A stretch of 19,525 nt of DNA from contig CAYXXN010000037.1 in the NCBI GenBank assembly GCA_964469055.1, positions 1 through 19,525 on the forward strand. The letters are read 5' to 3'. This document shows, in pieces, positions 7,249 through 14,412 of the stretch. How positions within the stretch are numbered: the first letter of the stretch is position 1; each line of letters begins with the position of its first letter. Origin of the DNA: CAYXXN01 sp964469055 (GTDB lineage Bacteria > Acidobacteriota > Thermoanaerobaculia > Multivoradales > JAHEKO01). The notes beneath the pieces are model-generated. The model searched no databases. It was given only the letters and a program-made list of their open reading frames with translations, and was not told where the DNA came from. The translations under genes and the position numbers were made by a program.

Positions 7249-7554
7249 CTACCAGCTCGCCTTGATGACGCCCGGCAACTCGCCGCGCAGCGCCAAGTCC
7301 CGCACCGCGATGCGCGACAGGCCGAACTTGCGGTAGTAGCCGCGCGGGCGGCCCGTCAAGTTGCAGCGGTTGCGGTAGCGCGTGGGGCTCGAGTCTCGGG
7401 GAAGGGCGCGCAGGGTGCGTATGGCCGCCTCGCGCTCCTCGGGGGAGCGACGCGGGTCGAGCCAGATGGCCTTCAGGTCGGCGCGCTTCTCGCGGTAGAG
7501 AGCGATCAGCTTTTTTTGCTTGTCGCCGCGAGCGATCTTGCGAGTGCTAGCCAT
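7249..7554 (-). CDS. rpsN: 30S ribosomal protein S14, zinc-free form
   Basis: A 101-residue small-subunit head protein that binds 16S rRNA. Family signatures: RNRCNLTGRPRGYYRKFGLSR and the C-terminal GVIKASW. The length matches the long bacterial version, which lacks the CxxC...CxxC zinc knuckle of the 61-residue version; only one Cys is present. ATG at 7554 has AGGAA about 7 bases upstream, overlapping the stop region of rpmE2, and the gap between the genes is 9 bases. Third gene of rpmB-rpmE2-rpsN. A run of seven A (minus strand, 7511-7517) lies in Lys codons. Confidence 0.97.
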   Translation of the reverse strand: MASTRKIARGDKQKKLIALYREKRADLKAIWLDPRRSPEEREAAIRTLRALPRDSSPTRYRNRCNLTGRPRGYYRKFGLSRIAVRDLALRGELPGVIKASW

Positions 7555-7563
7555 GGTGCGTTC

Positions 7564-7797
7564 CTAGCCGCCGTACTTCTGGCGGAAGCGGTCGATGCGA
7601 CCAGCGGTGTCGACGAACCGCTGCTTGCCCGTGTAGTAGGGGTGGGTGAACGACGAGATCTCGAGGCGGATCACGTAGTGATCGACGCCGTCGATGCTGC
7701 GCTTCTCGCCGCTGGTGGCCGTCGAGCGCGACACGAATTCGTGCTCGCCGTCGAGGAAAACGACTGGGTGGAGTTGGGGGTGAATGCCGCTCTTCAT
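7564..7797 (-). CDS. rpmE2: 50S ribosomal protein L31 type B (zinc-free)
   Basis: A 77-residue L31. MKSGIHPQLHPVVFLDG at the N-terminus and ISSFTHPYYTGKQRFVDTAG at the C-terminus are diagnostic of type B L31. It contains no cysteine, so the four zinc ligands of type A L31 are absent. The start is ATG 7797, with AGGAAG about 8 bases upstream. Longer reading of the frame to 8037 only adds rpmB shadow. L31 bridges the ribosomal subunits. Zinc-free L31 paralogs are often under Zur control in other bacteria, but no Zur-like operator is visible here. Confidence 0.97.
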   Translation of the reverse strand: MKSGIHPQLHPVVFLDGEHEFVSRSTATSGEKRSIDGVDHYVIRLEISSFTHPYYTGKQRFVDTAGRIDRFRQKYGG

Positions 7798-7808
7798 GCG
7801 CCGGCTTC

Positions 7809-8048
7809 CTAGGTCACGTCGCGCAAGGTGAGGCCGTTTTCGCGCAGATAGGCGAGGAGGCCCTTGCGGTTGAGGGTACGCAGGGCCCGCGTGGAGACCT
7901 TGAGCCGCACCCACCGCTGGAGCTCCGGCACCCAGATCCGCTTGCGCTGCACGTTCGGCCGCTGCCAGCGCGGCGAGACGTTGTGGGCGTGCGAGATGAG
8001 GTTGGCGGAGAGTGGCTTCTTGCCGGTGATCTGGCACTTCTTCGACAT
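7809..8048 (-). CDS. rpmB: 50S ribosomal protein L28, zinc-free form
   Basis: A 79-residue L28. MSKKCQITGKKPLSANLISHAHN and the RIWVPELQRWVRLKVSTRALR region are family features. Only one Cys is present, so this is the version without zinc ligands. ATG 8048 is preceded by GAGG (minus strand, 8057-8060) at 8-base spacing. It leads the operon and is followed by rpmE2 after 11 bases. Promoter and leader hairpin are listed separately. Confidence 0.97.
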   Translation of the reverse strand: MSKKCQITGKKPLSANLISHAHNVSPRWQRPNVQRKRIWVPELQRWVRLKVSTRALRTLNRKGLLAYLRENGLTLRDVT

Positions 8049-8066
8049 GTCGCTGTCCTCGGGAGC

Positions 8067-8086
8067 CCGGGCCGGACTGGGCCCGG
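8067..8086 (-). promoter_or_regulatory. GC hairpin in the rpmB leader
   Basis: A perfect 7-bp inverted repeat CCGGGCC / GGCCCGG with a 6-base loop, ending about 6 bases upstream of the rpmB Shine-Dalgarno on the minus strand. If the promoter call is right it lies in the 5' untranslated region. There is no T-run, so it does not look like an intrinsic terminator. It could control translation of the ribosomal operon, or be chance in GC-rich DNA. Confidence 0.4.
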
Positions 8087-8104
8087 CCTGAAGCGAGACC
8101 GCGA

Positions 8105-8134
8105 AGGATAGGCGAAATGGACCCTGAAAGGCAA
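8105..8134 (-). promoter_or_regulatory. Probable sigma-70-type promoter of rpmB-rpmE2-rpsN
   Basis: On the minus strand: TTGCCT (8129-8134), 18-base spacer, TATCCT (8105-8110). The position predicts a leader of about 50 bases before rpmB. The rpsR promoter in this window has the same TATCCT. Confidence 0.5.
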
Positions 8135-8148
8135 GCTCCGAGGGCGGT

Positions 8149-9468
8149 CTAGCCGCCGCCGGCCCGCCGCACCTTCTCGGCGTACTTGCGGTAGAGCTCG
8201 CGCTGCTTGTTGTCGAGGTCGACGGGACGACCCTGGATGAACATGTGGGTCACCCGGTGGCCGAGGGTGTCGGTGACGTCGCCCGCCGAGACGATCAGCG
8301 TGGCGTCCTTCCCGACCTCGAGCGAGCCCTCGCGGTCGGCGATCCCCAGGATTTCGGCGGGGGTCAAGGTGATGGCGCGCAGCGCCGCCTCCGGGGTGAG
8401 GCCCCCCTGGATCGCCAGCCCCGCACCCTCGAGCGCCGCGTTGCGGGCCGACCAGCTGCCACCGATGTCGGCGAGGGCGAAGCGCACGCCGGCCGCGGCC
8501 AGCTCGGCCGGTTGGCTGTACTGGGAGTCGACGCCGTCGTCGTCCCGGTAGGGCAGACGGTTGGGAGACTGCAACAGGATCGGGATATCGCGCTCGCGGA
8601 GCAGGTCGGCCGCCCGCCAGGCCTCGGCTCCGCCCACCAGCACGAGGGAGAGAGGGTAGTCGTCGGCGAAGTCGATGGCCTCGAGGATCTGGCGCAGGTC
8701 GTCAGCCTCGACGTAGAGCGGCATGCCGCCGCCCCAGAGCGGCCGCATCGCCTCCCAGCGCAGATCGACCTCCACCGGCTCGCCGGCGTCGCGGGCTCGA
8801 TCGTAGGCACGAGCGGCGTCGAAGGATTCACGTAGGCGTCGACGCTGCTCCTCCATCTGCTTCTGCTGCTCCTCGGCGGGAACAGGCATGAAAGACGACT
8901 CGACGACGGCCGCTGCCGGCCAGGTGACGAACAAACCGTCGACCACCTCGACGGCAGCGTCCTCGACCGTCCAGCCGTCGAGATGGAGGATCGACGAGCG
9001 GCCGCGCACGAGTTGGCCGGCCGGCGCCACCTGCACGGTCGTGATGCCGGCGCTGCGCACGGTGGGGATCAACTCGGAGTCCGGGTTGTACGCCGTCTGC
9101 GCCAGGACCTCGGGGTTGAGATCGCCGGCCTCGTCGGTGTCACGAGTGGCGCGGACGGCGTCGATCTCGATCAGCCCGAGTGTCGTGGCGGGAGCGATCA
9201 GGCCGGGGTAGACTCGGGCGCCCGCGAGCTCGAGGACCTCGGCGTCGGAGGGCGCGGCGAGCGCCCGGCCAATGGCGACGATCTTGCCGCCGTCGAAGAG
9301 CAGGTCGGTCGCCGGCAGGACTCCACGCGCGACGGTGTAGAGATCCCCGCCCCGGAGCAGCACCGGCCGGGCCTGGCTCCGCCCCGGCACCTCCTCGTAA
9401 GCCGCCGAGGCAGCAGCAACCAGAGCCGCCAGCACGGCGATCAGCCCGTCACGAGTCGGCGCGCGCAT
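8149..9468 (-). CDS. Periplasmic amidohydrolase-fold protein lacking metal ligands (probable pseudoenzyme)
   Basis: A 439-residue amidohydrolase-superfamily protein with a signal sequence (LIAVLAALVAAASAA). Fold markers remain: the N-terminal beta-sandwich LLFDGGKIVAIG, VYPGLI before the first barrel strand, and the C-terminal LTPAEILGI...GSLEVGKDATLIVSAGD. The usual D-x-H-x-H after GLI is replaced by APATT (residues 92-96). The barrel histidine region reads LVLVGGAEAW, without His, so no metal site can be recognised. ATG 9468 is chosen because AGGAGGAGG precedes it; an upstream start at 9510 would add a poly-Arg extension. It overlaps the end of the 1012-residue partner by 20 bases, so translation is coupled and the two proteins probably form a complex. 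Confidence 0.85.
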   Translation of the reverse strand: MRAPTRDGLIAVLAALVAAASAAYEEVPGRSQARPVLLRGGDLYTVARGVLPATDLLFDGGKIVAIGRALAAPSDAEVLELAGARVYPGLIAPATTLGLIEIDAVRATRDTDEAGDLNPEVLAQTAYNPDSELIPTVRSAGITTVQVAPAGQLVRGRSSILHLDGWTVEDAAVEVVDGLFVTWPAAAVVESSFMPVPAEEQQKQMEEQRRRLRESFDAARAYDRARDAGEPVEVDLRWEAMRPLWGGGMPLYVEADDLRQILEAIDFADDYPLSLVLVGGAEAWRAADLLRERDIPILLQSPNRLPYRDDDGVDSQYSQPAELAAAGVRFALADIGGSWSARNAALEGAGLAIQGGLTPEAALRAITLTPAEILGIADREGSLEVGKDATLIVSAGDVTDTLGHRVTHMFIQGRPVDLDNKQRELYRKYAEKVRRAGGG

Positions 9469-12400
9469 CGGCCTCCTCCTTCTCCGGCGAGTCGTCGTCC
9501 TTTTCTTCACTTACCTGGAGCAGTTTTTGTATCAGCGCCGCGCGCTCGGCCCGATCGGCGGCCGCGAGCTCGGCGTCCCGCCCGCGGTCGAAATAGAGCA
9601 CGCCGTCGATCCAGGTCTGCTCGGCGCGGCTGTGCAGCGACAGCGGGTTGCCGCTCCAGATGACGAAGTCTGCGTCCTTGCCGCGGGCGAGGCTCCCGAC
9701 CCGATCGTCGATCCGCAGTTGCCGGGCCGGATGGAGCGTCGCCAGCTTCAAGGCCTCCTCCTCGCTCATCCCGCAGTACATCACCGACTTGCCGGCCTCG
9801 GTGTTGAGCCGCCGGATGAGGTCGTGGGAGTCGGAGTTGATCGAGGTCACCACCCCCGCGTCGTGTAGCAGGCAGGTGTTGTACGGAATGGCGTCGTAGA
9901 CCTCGAACTTGTAGGCCCACCAATCGGAGAAGCTGGAGGCCCCGGCGCCGTGACGAGCGAGCTCCGGCGCCACCTTGTAGCCCTCGAGCACGTGGGTGAA
10001 GGTCTGGACGCGGAAGCCCAGCTCCTCGGCCAGGCGCATCATCCCCAGGATCTCGGACTGGACGTAGGAGTGGCAGTGGACGAAGCGCTCCCCGGCCAGG
10101 ATCTCGGCCAGGGCCTCGAGCTGGAGGTCGCGCCGCGGGGGCGCGGCGCTGGCGCGCTCCCTCGCCGGGAGCCCCTGCCAGCGCTCCCAGTCGGCAGTGT
10201 AGTCGCGGGCGGCGAGGAAGCGGTCGCGCATCAGGGTCTCGACCCCCATGCGGGTCTGCGGGTAGCGCGCCGTGTAGTCGTCGCCCCAGTTGGACTGCTT
10301 GACGTTCTCGCCTAGGGCGAACTTGATGGTCGGCGGCGCCCCGCCGAGCTTCAGCTCCTCGGCGCTCCGGCCCCAGCGCAGCTTGATCACCTGCGCCTGG
10401 CCGCCGATCGGGTTGGCCGAGCCGTGCAGGATCTGCGCCGTCGTCGTGCCGCCGGCGAGAGCGCGATAGATGGCGACGTCGTTCGGGTCGAGGATGTCGC
10501 CGACGCGCACCTCGGCGGTCACGGCGTGACTGCCCTCGTTGAGGTTGCCGGCGGCGGCGATGTGCGAGTGCTCGTCGATCATTCCCGCCGTCACGTGCTT
10601 GCCGGTGGCATCGACGACCCGCACCCCGGCCGGCGCGTCGAGGCCGACACCGACCGCCGCGATCTTGCCGCCGCGCACCAGGAGGTCGGCACCCTCGAGC
10701 ACGCCGGCCGCGTCGCTCGTCCAGATCGTCGCGTTGGCGACCAGCACGTCCTCGGGCGCGGGCGGCGCCGCTGCGCCGAACGGCGCGAACGGGAAGGTCA
10801 GGCGAGAAACGAGGGGGCCGGCGACCTCCGGCGCTTCCTCTTCGGCCTCCGCAGCCGAGGCAGTGCCAGTCTCCCCCGCGACTTCGGGTGGCGCCGGAAC
10901 CAAGGTGAGCGTTTCGAACGAGCCGTCCGGCAACGCGACTCGGGCGACGATCGACTCGCCGAGCTGCCGTAGCGTCACCCGGACGATGCCCTCCGGGAGC
11001 TCGGCAGTGAAGCTCAACCGGTCCGCCGCCGCGGCGAGGTTGTCGAGCTCGATCGTGGTCTCCCCAGCGGTCAGCTTGCCCTCGGGCTTGGCAGGTCTCC
11101 CCCCTACATGAAATCTGTAGTTCGTCCCTTGCAGAGCCAGCAGATAATCGCCGGCAAAGTCGACCGGCGCGCGGGGCGCGATCTCGTGCCTCAGCTCGCC
11201 TCCGATCCACACCTCTCGCAACACGTCTTCGTCGACGAACGGGCTGCCGGCAGCGATGACGAAGTCGGCCCGCTTGCCGGGCTCGAGTGTGCCCACCAGG
11301 CCGGCGACGCCCGCCAACTCCGCCGGCACCGTGGTGAGCGCCGCCAGGGCCGTCTCCTCAGCGAGGCCCTTGGCCACGGCGTCGCGGAGGTTCGCCCAGA
11401 AGTCCTCGCCTTCGCGTAGGCCGTGGCCGGTGAAAGCGAAGCGCACCCCGCTGCCGGCGAGGGCGGCCGGGTTGGTCGGCGCCCGCTCCCAGTGGCGCAG
11501 CTCCCCGAGATCGGCGTCCAGGGCGTCCTCGAAGCTCGCCACTGCGGGCTTTTCCGGCAACGATGCCGGCAGCACGAGGGGCGCGTCGAGGGCGGCGATC
11601 GCGTCGAGAGCGCGGTACTCCTTGCCGCTGCCCACGTGGACGAGAGGGAGCGAAAGCTCTGCGCCGATGCGCGCCGCGCGCAGCAGCGACTGCTCGTCGT
11701 CGGTGTCGAAGACGAGCGGACCGTCGAGCTCGCCCAAGGCGCCGAGGGGGCGGTTCACCTCGAGGTCCTGGCGCTCCGCTCGTGCGGTTGCCGCCCGCGC
11801 TGCGCCGTACCAGCGGGCGTCGAGCAGCGTCTGGCGGACGAGCGCGATCGCGCCCATGAGCGAGCTCGGATACTCCTGCACCGAAGTGCCCTTGTCGAAG
11901 GAGACGAAGTGGCGGGTGCGCGGCGCCAGCAGCAGCTCGTTGGCGAGTCCCTCGCCGAGCGAGGCGACGAAGCCGCGGCCGCGAAAGATGCCGTCTTTCT
12001 TGACCGACTGCACCGCCGTGAACCCCAGCGCCAGGAGCTTCTCGGCAGCCGCCGGATCGGGAGCGAAGGCGTCGGCCCACGCGCGCTCGGCGTGGACCGC
12101 GTCGTTCCAGGAGTCGGCGCCGGCGCGGTCGCCCGCCATCTTGGGTGGGCCGCCCGGCGCCGCCGGAGCGTTCAAGGGGCCGACGGCGGCCAGGCCGTAC
12201 TCGGTGTAGGGGTCGATGAAGCCCGGGTAGATCGTGGCGCCGCCGAGGTCGTGGGTCGTGACCCCGGGCGGGAGGACGACGCCGGGGCCGACCTCGGCCA
12301 CCCGACCGTCGGCCACCAGCAGGGTTGCGTCCTCGAGGACGCGACCGGGCGCCACGACCACCCGCGCGTGCGCGAAGGCGATCGTCGTTGCGTCGCGCTC

Positions 12401-12487
12401 CCGCAGGCCGTGCTGCGGCTCGGTCTCGGGCACGGCATGGGCGGCAGCGGCGAGGGCGCCCGCCACCAGCAAGACAGTGCGCCTCAT
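9449..12487 (-). CDS. Two-domain secreted amidohydrolase, C-terminal domain catalytically intact
   Basis: A 1012-residue exported protein with signal peptide MRRTVLLVAGALAAAAHA. Residues about 35-440 form one amidohydrolase domain in which D-x-H-x-H is DPYTEYG (92-98), so the ligands are lost. Residues about 441-570 are a beta-rich plus Glu/Ala-rich connector. Residues about 575-970 form a second, complete domain: H640-x-H642, a candidate bridging Lys at 722 (IKFALGEN), H804 and H806 in VHCHSY, H832 in FTHVLEGYK, and D886 in INSDSHD. The tail is acidic and charged. The family (imidazolonepropionase-like, common as pairs in Bacteroidota and Acidobacteriota) hydrolyses C-N bonds, possibly of peptides or cyclic imides; the substrate is unknown. 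ATG 12487 has no Shine-Dalgarno, and a promoter sits directly upstream. First gene of a two-gene operon. Confidence 0.9.
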   Translation of the reverse strand: MRRTVLLVAGALAAAAHAVPETEPQHGLRERDATTIAFAHARVVVAPGRVLEDATLLVADGRVAEVGPGVVLPPGVTTHDLGGATIYPGFIDPYTEYGLAAVGPLNAPAAPGGPPKMAGDRAGADSWNDAVHAERAWADAFAPDPAAAEKLLALGFTAVQSVKKDGIFRGRGFVASLGEGLANELLLAPRTRHFVSFDKGTSVQEYPSSLMGAIALVRQTLLDARWYGAARAATARAERQDLEVNRPLGALGELDGPLVFDTDDEQSLLRAARIGAELSLPLVHVGSGKEYRALDAIAALDAPLVLPASLPEKPAVASFEDALDADLGELRHWERAPTNPAALAGSGVRFAFTGHGLREGEDFWANLRDAVAKGLAEETALAALTTVPAELAGVAGLVGTLEPGKRADFVIAAGSPFVDEDVLREVWIGGELRHEIAPRAPVDFAGDYLLALQGTNYRFHVGGRPAKPEGKLTAGETTIELDNLAAAADRLSFTAELPEGIVRVTLRQLGESIVARVALPDGSFETLTLVPAPPEVAGETGTASAAEAEEEAPEVAGPLVSRLTFPFAPFGAAAPPAPEDVLVANATIWTSDAAGVLEGADLLVRGGKIAAVGVGLDAPAGVRVVDATGKHVTAGMIDEHSHIAAAGNLNEGSHAVTAEVRVGDILDPNDVAIYRALAGGTTTAQILHGSANPIGGQAQVIKLRWGRSAEELKLGGAPPTIKFALGENVKQSNWGDDYTARYPQTRMGVETLMRDRFLAARDYTADWERWQGLPARERASAAPPRRDLQLEALAEILAGERFVHCHSYVQSEILGMMRLAEELGFRVQTFTHVLEGYKVAPELARHGAGASSFSDWWAYKFEVYDAIPYNTCLLHDAGVVTSINSDSHDLIRRLNTEAGKSVMYCGMSEEEALKLATLHPARQLRIDDRVGSLARGKDADFVIWSGNPLSLHSRAEQTWIDGVLYFDRGRDAELAAADRAERAALIQKLLQVSEEKDDDSPEKEEADARADS

Positions 12488-12495
12488 GGCGGCGA

Positions 12496-12524
12496 AGAAT
12501 AGGGAGGTTCGGCCGGCCGCGCAA
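12496..12524 (-). promoter_or_regulatory. Probable promoter of the amidohydrolase operon, leaderless or nearly so
   Basis: On the minus strand: TTGCGC (12519-12524), 17-base spacer, TATTCT (12496-12501). Transcription would begin about 1-2 bases before the ATG at 12487, consistent with the missing Shine-Dalgarno. Confidence 0.45.
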
Positions 12525-12539
12525 GGCGCGGCGCGCGGC

Positions 12540-12545
12540 TACAAT
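12540..12545 (+). promoter_or_regulatory. Candidate -10 element for mogA-pfk
   Basis: TACAAT is a 5/6 match to the -10 consensus. No clear -35 is present 16-18 bases upstream. The predicted transcript start falls at about 12552-12553, on the ATG of a 9-codon mini-ORF (12553-12582) whose TGA overlaps the mogA ATG as ATGA. Confidence 0.3.
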
Positions 12546-12578
12546 CCCGGCGATGCACCGAGCGGGCGCGGAGCAGCG

Positions 12579-13115
12579 ATGAGCGAGGACCGGGTGCGCA
12601 TCGGCATCCTCACCGTCTCCGATCGCGCCTTCCGCGGCGAGTACGCGGATCAGAGCGGTCCGACGATCGCGGCCTGGCTGGGCGCGGCGCTGGCCTCCTC
12701 GTGGGAGGCGGTCGTCCGTCAGGTGCCGGACGAGGCCGGCGCCATCGCGGCGGCGTTGATCGAAATGTGCGAGTCGGAGGGCTGCTGCCTGGTGCTCACC
12801 ACCGGCGGGACCGGTCCGGCGGCGCGAGACGTGACGCCGGAGGCCACGACAGCCATTTGTGAGCGGTTGTTGCCCGGCTTCGGCGAGGCGATGCGCCGAG
12901 CGGCGGCGCCGACCGTGCCGACGGCGATCCTGGGCCGGCAGGCGGCCGGCGTGCGGGGCCGCACCCTGATCGTCAACCTGCCGGGGAGCCCGGGCGCCGT
13001 CCGCGACGGCCTCGCCGCCGTCTTCCCCGTCGTGCCGCACTGCCTCGAGCTCCTGGGCGGCCCCTCGCTGGAGGTGGCCGCCCACCACCCGCCCCCGTCG
13101 CGCCCGGAGCACTAG
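12579..13115 (+). CDS. mogA: Molybdopterin adenylyltransferase (MogA/MoaB family)
   Basis: A 178-residue cytoplasmic enzyme that adenylates molybdopterin before molybdate insertion. Family motifs: ILTVSDRA (10-17, with S14-D15), LTTGGTGPAARDVTPEAT (73-90, with the conserved Asp 84) and VNLPGSPGAV (132-141). These are the MPT-binding loops. The TPEAT version favours MogA over MoaB, but the two are hard to separate without a tree. ATG 12579 has GGAG at 5-base spacing (12570-12573). The extended frame upstream to 12234 is shadow of the divergent amidohydrolase gene. The stop is 4 bases from the start of the phosphofructokinase, so the two are co-transcribed despite unrelated pathways. Confidence 0.88.
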   Translation: MSEDRVRIGILTVSDRAFRGEYADQSGPTIAAWLGAALASSWEAVVRQVPDEAGAIAAALIEMCESEGCCLVLTTGGTGPAARDVTPEATTAICERLLPGFGEAMRRAAAPTVPTAILGRQAAGVRGRTLIVNLPGSPGAVRDGLAAVFPVVPHCLELLGGPSLEVAAHHPPPSRPEH

Positions 13116-13119
13116 CGGC

Positions 13120-14412
13120 GTGCCCGCACCCGACTTCACCATCCGCCGGCTGGGGCCCGGACGCTTCGAGTCGCCGCTCGCCGCCCGCGGTGACTGGCCG
13201 GCGCCGGCGTTCGTCGATGACGAAGACCGCATCCTCTGGGACGACCGGGCGGGCGGCGAGACGCAGGCCACCCTCGAGCTCGCCGGGCCGCGGCGGACGA
13301 TCTTCTTCGATCCGGCGGCCGTGCGGCTGGGGATCGTCACCTGCGGCGGGCTCTGCCCGGGCTTGAACGACGTCGTCCGCGGGTTGGTGATGGAAGCCTG
13401 GCACCGCTACGGTGTGCGCCGGATCCTGGGGCTGCGCTACGGCTTCCGCGGCCTGGTGCCGGCGCTCGGTCACGTGCCGCTCACCCTCGTCCCCGAGGAC
13501 GTGGCGGAGATCCACAAGGACGGCGGCACCATCCTCGGCACCTCGCGCGGGCCGCAGGATCCCGCGGCGATGGCCGACGGTCTCGCCACCCACGGCATCG
13601 ACGTCCTCTTCGCGGTCGGCGGCGACGGCACGATGCGGGGCGCTCTCGCCCTGGCGGCCGAGCTCGAGCGCCGCGGCGCCACCACCGCCGTGGTCGGCAT
13701 TCCCAAGACCATCGACAACGACCTCGAGTACTTGGACAAGAGCTTCGGCTTCGAGACCGCCTACGCCGAGGCCGTGGAGGCGATCGTCGGCGCCCACAAC
13801 GAAGCGCGGGCGGTGACCAACGGCATCGGCCTCGTGCAGCTCATGGGGCGCTACGCCGGGTTCATCGCCTGCCACGCGACGCTGGCCACCTCCGAGGTGA
13901 ACTTCTGCCTGGTGCCCGAGGCGCCCTTCGCGCTGGAAGGGAACGGCGGATTCCTCGCGGCGCTGCGCCGGCGTCTGGCCGAGCGCGGGCACGCCGTCGT
14001 CGTCGTGGCGGAAGGGGCCGGCCAACACCTCTTCGGCGGCGCCGACCCCGGCCGCGACGCCTCGGGCAACCCCAAGCTGCACGACATCGCCGGGCTGCTC
14101 GCGGAGCGCATCCGCGCCGAGCTCGGCGCCCGGGGCGTCGAGCACGCGCTCAAGCGCATCGACCCGAGCTACATCATCCGCAGCGTGCCGGCGCGCCCGC
14201 CGGACAGCGTCTACTGCTGGCGACTGGCGCAGAACGCCGTGCACGCGGCGATGAGCGGTTGCACCGAGATGGTGGTGGGGCAGTGGCACGGCCGCCTCGT
14301 GCACCTGCCGATGCGCCTCGTCGTCTCCGGCCGCAAGCGAGTCGATCCCGCCGGCGACCTCTGGCTCTCGGTCCTCGAGTCGACCGGCCAGCCGCCGATG
14401 GCTGGGGCCTAG
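13120..14412 (+). CDS. 6-phosphofructokinase, clade X (TP0108/plant-like type)
   Basis: A 430-residue enzyme phosphorylating fructose 6-phosphate in glycolysis. Motifs: GIVTCGGLCPGLNDVVRG (71-88, nucleotide site), VGGDGTMRG (166-174), PKTIDNDL (195-202, with the catalytic Asp), LMGRYAGFIA (241-250), VPEAPF (265-270) and HALKRIDPSYIIRS (342-355). The GGDG glycine indicates ATP use, while the Lys in PKTIDND is the residue seen in PPi-dependent enzymes. This combination typifies long ATP-dependent clade-X enzymes such as the trypanosomatid and plant types. It has about 65 residues before the core, longer than E. coli PfkA (about 320 residues in total). GTG start, with GGAG 10 bases upstream. Its TAG shares CTAG with the convergent hydrolase stop. 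Confidence 0.9.
   Translation: MPAPDFTIRRLGPGRFESPLAARGDWPAPAFVDDEDRILWDDRAGGETQATLELAGPRRTIFFDPAAVRLGIVTCGGLCPGLNDVVRGLVMEAWHRYGVRRILGLRYGFRGLVPALGHVPLTLVPEDVAEIHKDGGTILGTSRGPQDPAAMADGLATHGIDVLFAVGGDGTMRGALALAAELERRGATTAVVGIPKTIDNDLEYLDKSFGFETAYAEAVEAIVGAHNEARAVTNGIGLVQLMGRYAGFIACHATLATSEVNFCLVPEAPFALEGNGGFLAALRRRLAERGHAVVVVAEGAGQHLFGGADPGRDASGNPKLHDIAGLLAERIRAELGARGVEHALKRIDPSYIIRSVPARPPDSVYCWRLAQNAVHAAMSGCTEMVVGQWHGRLVHLPMRLVVSGRKRVDPAGDLWLSVLESTGQPPMAGA

Noticed and set aside
7511..7517. Run of seven A in rpsN as a slippage site
   Set aside because: It encodes consecutive Lys in a normal full-length S14; no alternative product is evident.
8067..8086. Hairpin as terminator of the amidohydrolase operon
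   Set aside because: No T-run follows it, and it sits downstream of a plausible rpmB promoter, so a leader role fits better.
8035..8148. Zur operator before rpmB
   Set aside because: I looked for an AT-rich palindrome of the known Zur types and found none; the only inverted repeat is pure GC.
12234..12578. N-terminal extension of MogA
   Set aside because: It would run through the divergent amidohydrolase gene. The family begins at SEDRVRIGILTVSD, and ATG 12579 has a Shine-Dalgarno.
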